Part shown: piece by piece, positions 31,815 through 44,667 of the stretch
Numbering within the stretch: position 1 is the first letter of the stretch
How the letters are laid out: every line of letters begins with the position of its first letter
Source: Latrodectus hesperus
Lineage: Eukaryota; Arthropoda; Arachnida; Araneae; Theridiidae
Assembly: GCA_037975125.1 (NCBI GenBank)
Contig: JAJQOW010000220.1
Location: 88,356-152,355 of the forward strand
Direction: 5' to 3'
Length of the DNA stretch: 64,000 nucleotides
The notes under the pieces: generated by a model
What the model was told of the DNA's origin: nothing
Database searches by the model: none
Seen by the model: the letters and a program-made list of their open reading frames with translations, nothing else
Position numbers and translations under genes: made by a program

Positions 31815-32866
31815 GTCATTTCGTTTACATTTATGTACTGTATTCACCTGTCCTGTTTTCATCTCCTGTCTATTTTGTGATTTTTGGTGTGTTTTATTTG
31901 CTTTATTCCTTGTGTGTCTGCCCTGTCATTGGAAGTAAAAAAAACATCCTGATTTATGATTTCGTCGATATTTTGGTACAGTTTCACTAGGTAGTTCTCT
32001 TTCAAATAAAAAAAAACTTATTATTTAATGCTGTTGTTTTTATGTTATCATCTTGTTATCACATTTTATGATATCACAGAAAAATACTCTTTTCGTACTG
32101 CATTTTAAATTTTTTTTCAAAAAATAATGCTTTAAACGTTGTTCTACGGTTGGTGTTTCTACCGTATAACTTTTTTAAATTACGCTGCTTCAAAGATCTT
32201 CCTTTCTGTGCTCTAATTAGTGCTTTATGATGTTCTTCGATGCAAATGCTTTACTTCAACAATTTTCATCGTACTTCAAACGTTTCAAAATCTTTTCTAA
32301 TTTTTCAATATGCTGATCAATTTAATCAAGGTAAATGCGTTATTCATTCTTCAAAATTTTGAAAGTTTTTCTCTCCAACGAAACTGAGAAATGTGCTTTG
32401 TCTACGATCATTACTATCTGCAGCGTATATCATTGAACAATCATGTCTCAAAGTTTCGTTCAATAGGTTTCGCGGATATTCAAATATTAGCCGGTTTTCA
32501 AGTAAAGACGTTTTTTCTTAACCACATTGTTACTTCTTCATTTGGTTAATCACTGTAAATAATAATTAAAGCTATAAGTTATATACATAAACTGAATTTA
32601 AAGCTTACAAAACGCCAAAATTCACATCCAATAGTTTTAATATATTGGTTTACATGTAAGTTATAGAAAAACAGTGTGTAAACATTTTCATAGAAACCTC
32701 ATTACAATTTCAGAAATTAAATTAAAAACTAAATAAAAATTTAAAATTGCCAAATAATATTTTACCCAAATATTTCAAGCATTTACGTACAATGTATCAG
32801 TAATTTGGATAATATGGAATTTCTCAAAGTATTAATATATAATGTATGTTTGTCTTTTCTTTGAAT
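31815..32866. other. AT-rich noncoding stretch
   Basis: The first part may be 3' untranslated sequence of the retrotransposon remnant. The rest has no recognised feature. Confidence 0.5.
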
Positions 32867-33055
<189 letters not shown>

Positions 33056-33074
33056 AAGCCAAGTTTATATATAA

Positions 33075-33111
<37 letters not shown>

Positions 33112-33117
33112 TGGCTT
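33056..33117. repeat. Palindrome: 18-bp inverted repeats around an (AT)n core
   Basis: The left arm 33056-33073 (AAGCCAAGTTTATATATA) and right arm 33100-33117 are exact reverse complements. A short AT repeat lies between them. Confidence 0.9.
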
Positions 33118-33189
33118 TTAAAGTATAAGTACTATGAAAATCAAATTCTACTGCAAATGAGAGACAGTCATCGCAAAATTTTCTATGCA

Positions 33190-33450
33190 AAATCCTAATT
33201 GACATCGTGCCGAGCAGCTTCCAACCGAACAAATGCAAGTTCATTATTTCGTACGAGCAATTAGAAAGGAAGCTCTACGAACTCTTCAAAGTAATAGGTA
33301 AGCGTCCTAAGTCCGCAGAAGGTGAGTCCCCCGCATTTCCTCTGGGCTCTCGCCTGACGCTCATTTGTCACAAAGTTAATCTACAGCGAAGAGGTCGGCA
33401 TCCCTCTAATGAAAGTCCAGGATTAGAAATTCAGAATTGCCCTACATAAG
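33190..33450 (+). other. GC-richer open segment, possible exon
   Basis: A distinct island, much less AT-rich than its surroundings, with an 80-codon plus-strand open frame from 33207 (PNKCKFIISYEQLERKLYEL, later SAEGESPAFPLGSRLTLICH). At about 33296 the sequence AATAGGTAAGCG is a strong 5' splice-site match, so an exon could end there. I recognise no domain. A repeat fragment or regulatory block is equally possible. Confidence 0.3.
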
Positions 33451-34551
33451 TGGAATAAATAGTAAGCATTGTTTAAAAATAACTTTTCAGAAAATTTAAA
33501 TGATATATTGATGGTAGAGCATTTTTCGATGACAGCGAAACACATTTACACGGTCTTTTTTAAAAAATAAAAATAAAAAAATCTACTAATCACATGATTG
33601 TTTTATTTTACCTATTCAAAGGTCATATCTTAAACTTATTTCTCTTAATTTTATAAAAGAAATATATTATGATAGTTTTATATTAATATTATTAACGAAA
33701 TACTATCCAATAAAATTATCCTAAAATTAATTTTTTTTTTTCGTTTTATATAAGTTTATGATAAAAACTTATGTAAAGCGAAAAATCTATTAAACATTTA
33801 TTTTGTCGTTAATATAAAAAATATTCATAAAATTAAAACAATCATACAGAGAGTACGAATATACATGAAGTATGCATTCAGCAGCAATTTATCCAAACAC
33901 TTTAAAAATGCTTGTTAAATATTAATCTATTCGCCATTTCTATGATGAATGAGCTTTTTAGTCATTAATATTTAGAGGTTTAATTTAATATTTTACTATG
34001 CATTCATAATGAAATGCATAACATGAAAATTCATTAATATTATTGTTAACAATAATTAATTATCAATTTCAGATATTGACTTTAATATTCTAATTTTAGG
34101 AAAACTAACGATATTTTAATTTGAGCGACTTTAAGACTTTTCTAGACGTCAAGCACAAATTTATTGTCTGTTGACACAAAACTGAATATTTATTTATTTA
34201 AAAAAATTATAATTAGCTTTTTGAGATCCATGCAAAAACGTTTTTATTGTTTCATACGCTTAATTATAATGTTAATGATACCATTCATTTAAAGGTGTTT
34301 TATCTGAGTCATTGGTAAATATATAGTTTTGATAAAACTATTTTTAAGATAAATAATCTTTACAGTTAAATAATTTAGACAAATACTAAACATTTCAATT
34401 CACGTTTTTTAACACACTACAAAAATCGAAAATCAAAAGTGCACATATTATACCAAAGTAAAATGTTTATATTTAAACACCATAAAACTTATTACAATGT
34501 TATTTATTAATACTTTTTTCCTTTTTTATAGAAACGTTTTCAAAAACATTA
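33451..34551. other. AT-rich noncoding stretch
   Basis: Nothing recognised. Confidence 0.6.
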
Positions 34552-34725
<174 letters not shown>

Positions 34726-34925
34726 AAGCACCACACCACACACGTGAAATTTGCTTGACAGGTAGAATTTGCTGTGATATGCAAATGATTAGATTTTCAG
34801 CGCATTCATACAAAGCAGGCGACAGTAGCGACATCTACAATGTTTATAAAACCAGAGATTTGACAGCAGTTGTCTCATACTCAATTTCAGTTTCAACGAT
34901 GTTTTCACCAAAGAAAGTTGTTGTA

Positions 34926-35966
34926 ATGCCTCGTCTAAGAAGAAGAAATGCCTATCAGCACGTGTCTGACTTTGATCGAGGAAGGATTATAGCCTAACGG
35001 GATTGCGGTTTATAGGACCGCAATATTGCTTCTCGCGTCGGTCGAGACCCCATGACTGTTAGCAGAATATGGAATCGATGGGTTCAGGACAATCATACGG
35101 AACGTCATGCAGGATCTCAGCGATCCACCATCACTAACAGCAGAGAAGACAGAGATCTTATCCGCATGGTCACAAGGGATCGTACAGCCACGTCACGAAC
35201 CCTGAGTCGGGAAATGGAGTCATTTGCAAGGCAGCAAGTTTCTGCTCGAACAGTTCGACGACGTTTGCAGCAGCATGGATTTTCTGCACGGCGACCATGG
35301 CTTCGGCTACCATTGACGCTGCATCACAGACAGGAGTGCTTTTAAGGGTGTGATCAGCGACGAACCTGGACGCGGGAATGTTATCACGTCATCTTTACAG
35401 ATGAATCTCCGTTCTGTATACAGGACCATGATGGCCGCATCCGTGTTTGGAGGCATCGTGGAGAACGTGCATCGCCAGCTTGCATTGGACATCGCCATAC
35501 TGGCCCATCTGCTGGAGTGATGGTATGGGATGCCATTGGATACACGTCTCGATCACCTCTTTTTCGCATTACCGGCACTTTGAACAGCAATCGTTACATT
35601 TCCGATGTGTTAAGGCCCGTGGCTCTGCCCTATCCTCGATGCCTCCCTAATGCTTTGTATCAACAGGATAATGCACGACTGCATGTTGCCCGTACTGTTC
35701 TGAAATTCCTTGATACAAAACAGGTTCGACTGTTACCCTGGTCAGTACGTTCTCCTGATCTCTCACCAATTGAGAACATGTGGTCAATGGTTGCCGAGCG
35801 ATTGGCACGCCATCACTCACCATTCACTACTGTCGATGAACTGTGGCATAGTGTTGAAGCTGCATGGACTGAGATCCCCGTACTTGCCATACAATCTCTG
35901 TTTGACTCCAATGCTAGGCGGATAAATGCTGCTCTTGCAGCCAGAGGTGGCTGCTCTGGGTACTGA
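34926..35966 (+). pseudogene. Tc1-type DD34E transposase, inactivated by three stop codons
   Basis: This frame encodes 346 residues, the usual length of Tc1-family transposases, which cut and paste the element at TA sites. The start chosen is the ATG at 34926 (MPRLRRRNAYQHVSDFDRGR). An alternative ATG is at 34899. The N-terminal half holds the paired-type helix-turn-helix (RIASRVGRDPMTVSRIWNRW; later SARTVRRRLQQHGFSARRP). The catalytic triad is Asp159 (IFTDESPF), Asp248 (YQQDNARLH) and Glu283 (SPIENMWS), so DD34E. The C-terminus is the family's RRINAALAARGGCSGY. There is no frameshift, but three in-frame stops: TAA at 34995, TAG at 35013 and TAA at 35343. Two stops so near the N-terminus mean no full transposase is made, although the catalytic half is intact. 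The right part (35517-35966) is continuously open. Confidence 0.92.
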
Positions 35967-36069
35967 TTTCTCAAGATCTATACATCTTAATTTCCTGTAA
36001 ATCTAATCACTTGTTCTTTCCACTATAATGTATGTGCCCAATAAATATCGTTCTGTTATTTGCATTCCT

Positions 36070-36101
36070 TCTTGATGTAGCAACTTTAATGGCCAGTAGT
36101 G
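36070..36101 (-). repeat. Right terminal inverted repeat of the Tc1 element
   Basis: Ends AATGGCCAGTAGTG followed by TA. It is the better preserved of the two ends. Confidence 0.85.
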
Positions 36102-39585
<3,484 letters not shown>

Positions 39586-39589
39586 AATT

Positions 39590-39826
39590 TCAGCATGGAT
39601 ACATTTTTTTAAAAAATACAAAAGTCTCTTTCTTCATTAGATCCGCCAAAATCGGAGGCCATCTGTTATTCAAGTCTTTACAAAGCTCGTTTCTTTCTTG
39701 TGAAACAGATGGGCATTCAAGAAGAATGCGTGAAGGGTTATCAATCCTGGAGTAACAGATGCACACAATACTGTTTTTAATATGGAAACGGTGTAGGTAA
39801 CTGTTGAATTGCCCATGTCCCGTGAG
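39590..39826 (-). pseudogene. Second non-LTR retrotransposon ORF2 C-terminus
   Basis: The minus-strand translation from 39826 reads LTGHGQFNSYLHRFHIKNS, then CICYSRIDNPSRILLECPS, and runs in one open frame to a TGA at 39590-39592. The LTGHGxFxxYLxRF...CxC......HxLxECP pattern is the zinc-knuckle tail following reverse transcriptase and RNase H in arthropod non-LTR retrotransposons. Here the His of the knuckle is replaced (SRILLEC). It is a different subfamily from the copy at 31.5 kb. Nothing upstream (higher coordinates) is recognisable, so this is a 5'-truncated insertion, as is common for this class. Confidence 0.72.
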
Positions 39827-39849
39827 GAATCAGTTTTATTTTTTGACCA

Positions 39850-40165
39850 AATTCGAGGGATTGATTTTATGGGCGATTCAGAGTAACTTATTAAATATTC
39901 ATAAAGCCATGGATATAGAAGGTAAAGTTTTTAGAATCTTTTAATTAATTTGAGGAAAACCAAACATGCACAATATTTTGTACGATATGTGTGTATTCAT
40001 TTTCAATTCTTAAAGGTAAGTAAGAAAAGTAGATGGATTGGTATCGAAAATGTGTGTCTATTAGATGATTGAAACTAAACACAAAAAATACATAATCCTA
40101 AGTGTAATGGTTACAAAGTATTATACAGAAAATAATTATACTTATCTGAGTTGAAAATAAATTCC
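39850..40165. other. Short noncoding gap between two transposon relics
   Basis: No feature recognised. The non-LTR and mariner relics flanking it have the same orientation but are unrelated. Confidence 0.5.
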
Positions 40166-40169
40166 GTTT

Positions 40170-41130
40170 GATATCCCAGATCAGAAAATCGAACTACCGA
40201 AAGTCATTGTAAAGTGTGTGTTCATTGGCTGAGGACTGCCTTCCATAAAGCCTTTTGATGGATAATAAGCTCTTTTCGAGTTTCATAAGGAAGGAAACAA
40301 AATAATCACAAGTCATCCCCTCTAACGTTGCGTAAGATAAAATGCAATACCAAACATCCGTTGTTCAATTGTGGCAGAGATTGAAACATGGCTTATGAGT
40401 GCATATGGCGCTATTAAGCTACATTGAAGGCTTGTCCACTGGATAAATTTTGAAGTTAACTCGAAAAGTTTGTGTAAGTTCATTAAAAAGTTAGATGTCA
40501 TACCAAATCATTCATTTCTCATTAAAATGAGGTATTGGGGGAAGTGATTTCACAGCACATGAATCGATGTCTTAAAATATGGGATAATTCACCATTCTGC
40601 TGAAAGCACACTTTCGCTGAATGCAGTTCATGTAATCGTGGCAAAAAAAGACGTCCGTCACGTCGACATGACACTTTGAAGTGACTGTGACAGTCTATTT
40701 ATTTTCTTCAAGTAACTATGGGCCCAAAATTCCAACTGATGAGATTACGCAAGGAGTTCTTGGGAAGGAGTTCCGTCAAGGAATTCTTGGGGGTGGTTGA
40801 CAGCCCAACAAGGAATATTTTGTTTATTGACAAATCCCATCAAATGGAAATGAATCTCATCAATGAATAAGACAAACATGTCTTAAGGAATATGAGCAAG
40901 AAATACTTCATTTGCATTTCTTCAAGATTAAAATCACATTCGGAAAGTTATTGCATAATGACCAGCTTTTGTGGATGAAAAGAAAGTTCATTGCGCCAAA
41001 TTTGCCTCACGAAAACTTTCTGAAATTCCATTGAAAGACGCATGTTTACATGCCGAATAACATTCTTACTGCTTCAATGTTCTCTGGTGATCTCATGGGA
41101 CACATGTCGCCACATCTTCTTTTCTTCCCA
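40170..41130 (-). pseudogene. Mariner/IS630-type transposase relic
   Basis: Read on the minus strand the segments appear in the right order, in shifting frames. SPENIEAVRMLF and RLSMEFQKVFVRQIWRNELS (helix-turn-helix, about 41020-41110) come first. Next is FIDEIHFHLMGFVNKQNIPC (about 40830-40880), the first catalytic Asp with the hallmark HFHLxGxVNKQN of a widespread insect and arachnid mariner-like lineage. Then come FLPRLHELHSAKVCFQQNGE (about 40600-40655), where the second catalytic Asp (QQDG) is now Asn, and IYPVDKPSM (about 40440-40470), the C-terminal VYxxKP motif. Many stops and frameshifts make it clearly dead. Terminal repeats were not found. Confidence 0.75.
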
Positions 41131-41299
41131 ACCCCAATTTCCTTTGAATGTTGTCATCTATAAAAGAATATATTTTCAGCTTGGGACAGGTACAAAAGAC
41201 GGACTATTGAACCGATTCCTGAAAGTGCTTGAGTTGAAATAACTAAACTAAAGTTTGAAAAATAGACCTATAAAACAAATGCACGGTGTTTATTACTCC

Positions 41300-44055
41300 A
41301 AAGCGTGATGGCACTAAACCACATTGCTTATGATTTCCACTTTTGAATGAGACCACGTTCATGTCCTTATCTTTTGGCTTTTTACATTATTGCAATTCGA
41401 AATAAGAAAGTTAGTTTGCCTCACTCCTTAGTTACAATCAAAATGTATTCTATATCCTTCATACTTAACTTATACTATAACAGCGAAATCCTTCATTTTT
41501 TAACAATGATCACATTAACTATTTCAATATACAGAAATATGTTATAGCTTATAAAAATGACACAAAAATATTTAAGAAATGAAATTGCATCATAAATCTT
41601 AATGATGAAATTTGTCGTAAGCATTTATAAACATTTTAATGGTAAAATCTTTTACAAAAATAAAATAAAGAATTTGGATTAACGGAAATTTTCCAAAACT
41701 GAAAGAACGTTATTTTAAATTTCTTATCAAATTATGTAAAAATTTCTAAATTTTGATAAGAAATTTAGGAATTTCTTATCAAAATAAGGATCTTATGTTA
41801 ACTAAATTTATGTTTTTTGCTGTGCACAATTTTATAAAAAATGCAATGAATATACTCCAAAGAATAAAAACATAACTATTGATCAAAAATTTCTTTCTGG
41901 AAATATCAATGATTTTCCACATCAAGGACATAACTGTTTCATTTGATGAATTCTTGAACTTTTGTAACGTAATACAAATCACTCTCTATTTTCAAATTTA
42001 TACTCTCAGCCAGTTTGTTGTTGTTGAGAATTTTTCACTCTTACCAAAGAGAAATGCTCAGTGCAATTCTTCCGCAGAAAAGTTTCCTTTCGAACCAATA
42101 AAAGTACTCTTTCCTAACTGCTTGCATTTTTTTCGCGCCAGAAAAGAAAAAAAAACTCTTTACAGAATTTCGCCCTCGCATTGCTTCTCTGGTTAAGATC
42201 CGAATGTTTGGAAGAAAGGTCAAAGAAATAAATCCCTAAATCCTAAAGAGAAAATTCTATTTCCTGGAAAATTTTGTTTATTTTCATGTTGTTCTTTTTT
42301 CTGTTACCCACCTCTTGGGATTCGCAAGCATTGGTTCAATAACGAAATAAAAAGCAAGTGGCCCTGCTCCTAGCGAGAAAGAAACGTGAATTTTTGTTTA
42401 TTTATTTGTATTTTTTACTCTTTTCGACCTTTTCTTTGTTTATGCTAAAAGAAAAAAAACGTCATTTAGTGTTTACAAGTGCATTTTTACGATGTTACAT
42501 GTGTTGTTACGAAGGTGTACGAGTCTTGCCATATTAACTCTGAATGGTACCCTAAGGGAAGGAGGTTTGAAGTAAATGTGAAAAGCAAAGGAGTTATAAT
42601 TCACGTGTATATCACTCTAGGGTTTGGAAGACCATGTCTTAATTTAAGAAGCTGAAATTAATTACCCGGTCTAACGGATGTTCCACATATGTTCTAATTC
42701 ATTTTAAATAGTATTTCCTTGTTATTTTGTTTACAAATACCCTTTTTTGTGTATATTAAATAAGCATTCAGGTTTTGAAAAATTGTTTCATATCAAGCAT
42801 GCAGGCACTATAGTCACATTAAAATAAGTTTCTTATAGAGTAATTCATTTTCAAAGTAGAATTCTAGATAAGTAAGATCTCTCGTTCCTCGTCTATCTGG
42901 TCACACTCAGTTATGATATATTATTGTGTAATTGTCATAAAACAAATAATAATGTTAGAATCTCAATTATTTAATCAAGAATGTTTTGATTGTAAATGTA
43001 TAAATTTCTCTTGTAATTAAGTTACTAAAATAAATTATTAAGTTTTTTTTTTGAATTTTTGTTTTGAATTTATCTCTGTCATTCAATTATTTAAAAAAAC
43101 GAATCTGGGTTTCCTCGGAATTCTAAAATTTCCGCGAATCTCACCACAACACGCTGAATCCTTAGAATTCAAACCGTAAGGCAATTTTATGGAGATAATA
43201 ATTTTATAACTAAATAATTAAAATTATTTATGTAATAAGTATTAAAAATAAATAATTTAATGTGTGTTGGTGAAATAATACTTACTAAGCGAAATTTTTA
43301 CACATTAAACCTTTCTTTATGAAAAAGTTTTTCAGGAAAGCAATATTATGCTGTATATCTTTCATATCTTTACAGCTACTCCCAGCATTTAAACTATACC
43401 AAATACACTGTCAAGTATGTGCCCACTCTTTTTATAGCAATTATATTATATTATAAGCTTACCCTTTAGCCATATTTGTTAAAATTTGTTAATTTTGTTA
43501 AAATGTTTATAAAAATACTCAAAAAATTTAACCTGGCTGTGTAATTTCAACGAGATTTTCCAATTACTACTCACATATTAAAATTATTTTTTTTAGAATA
43601 ATCCTTTGAAAATTAGTAATTTATGCTGGTTGAATAAGTAAAACTCAACATGCATATACATTACATATATGTAAGAAAGTATGTTTTCTGTATAGTTCCA
43701 TAAGTTTGTTGCATGTGTAATGTATATACATCTTTTTAATATCTATATTATACCAATAACTATATAGAATTTATATTTAAAAACTAAAATAAACTATTCA
43801 TTATATATCAAAATATATTAGTTTTTGTGTACTTAAATTAATTTGTATCTTCTTCTTGTATTGTAATGAGCTTATTTATTTATATGGAATCAATAATACT
43901 AAATTAAGAATAATACTAAATGAATGTAAATGTGATAAGAAAATGCGAAATTTAATTTAAAGCTGTGTTTTTTTTAAGTAATTAATTTATTTATTTTGTT
44001 TCTCTATACTATGGAATGCAAAAAATGCTTTTGTTGTATTGCACAGTAAAGAAAA
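41300..44055. other. Noncoding stretch
   Basis: Mostly AT-rich. A GC-richer patch at about 42010-42400 (TTTCGCGCCAGAAAAG, TTTCGCCCTCGCATTGC, AGCAAGTGGCCCTGCTCC) holds a short plus-strand frame without a recognised domain. It could be a promoter-proximal or regulatory segment. No gene can be supported. Confidence 0.45.
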
Positions 44056-44194
44056 ATATTGTTACAAATTTATAAATAATGATTATATTTGTCTTAAAAT
44101 ATCTCAGACAGATCGGAAATTCTCACATTTTGGGCAAAAAATTGCGGTATTTAGACGTGTTGTACTTTTAAAAGCGGATTTCCTAATAATTTGG

Positions 44195-44270
44195 CGACTT
44201 GGCAACAGTTGGCGAGATTCTTGGCGACGGTTGGCGAGATTTTTGGCGACTTGGCGAGAAATCGATATTT
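44195..44270 (+). repeat. Imperfect TTGGCGA repeats in the LTR's U3 region
   Basis: At least six copies of TTGGCGA or a one-base variant lie within about 70 bp (TTGGCGACTTGGCAACAG, TTGGCGAGATTCTTGGCGAC and so on). Another TTGGCGAAATTGG follows at about 44330. Such clustered repeats in U3 often act as enhancers or host-factor sites; that role is inference. Confidence 0.75.
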
Positions 44271-44363
44271 TTGGAAACATCCATCTAGGACCAATACTTT
44301 TCAAGATAGCCTAGAAGCTTCCAGAACCTTGGCGAAATTGGTAGATTTCTCCGCCAAGTCAGG

Positions 44364-44371
44364 TATAAATA
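44364..44371 (+). promoter_or_regulatory. TATA box of the LTR
   Basis: TATAAATA in a locally GC-richer setting (CAGGTATAAATACCGCAG), where it is less likely to be chance than elsewhere in this window. Confidence 0.6.
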
Positions 44372-44571
44372 CCGCAGCCCGACATGGAAGAGTTAGTTTT
44401 TGTGAAGACAGTCAGTGAGTGAAGACGATTAGTTGTGACTACTAGTTGTTTTCTGTCTGAGGTGTTTGAGACCTGTGATTAGAAGCTGTTTCTTATTGTA
44501 TCTGACGAATTGTAGCTGTATAATTGTGATTGTTACAGCGGGAATTTCGTTTATCTAGTGAAGTTTTTACG

Positions 44572-44577
44572 AATAAA
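44572..44577 (+). terminator. Poly(A) signal of the LTR
   Basis: AATAAA within GAATAAAAGTCTTGTGTTC. The following GT-rich stretch is a plausible downstream element. Confidence 0.55.
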
Positions 44578-44667
44578 AGTCTTGTGTTCATTAAGTGGTC
44601 GCTTTATTCAACTCTCAATCAACACGAACCCGTGGAGCTCGGTAAAATATATTTTATAATCCTTACA

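Larger units (their letters stand above)
44060..44667 (+). mobile_element. Solo-LTR-like unit of a retrotransposon
   Basis: It is bounded by TGTTAC at 44060 and CTTACA at 44667, as LTRs begin TG and end CA. The functional signals come in LTR order: a U3 with TTGGCGA-type repeats (about 44195-44270), TATA box TATAAATA at 44364-44371, the arthropod initiator-like TCAGT at 44412-44416, poly(A) signal AATAAA at 44572-44577, then a U5-like tail containing CTTTATTCAAC. No gag-pol sequence adjoins it, so it is probably a solo LTR left by recombination. The flanking 4-5 bp do not clearly match as a target duplication, so the ends are approximate. Confidence 0.6.

Noticed and set aside
31533..31862. 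109-codon minus-strand frame
   Set aside because: The opposite strand carries the collinear retrotransposon zinc-knuckle motifs, so this frame is the antisense shadow.
35307..35590. Minus-strand frames inside the Tc1 element
   Set aside because: They are antisense shadows of the transposase frame.
44060..44667. Host promoter for a nearby gene
   Set aside because: TATA, initiator, AATAAA and TG...CA ends in LTR order within 600 bp, with no downstream gene, fit a solo LTR better.
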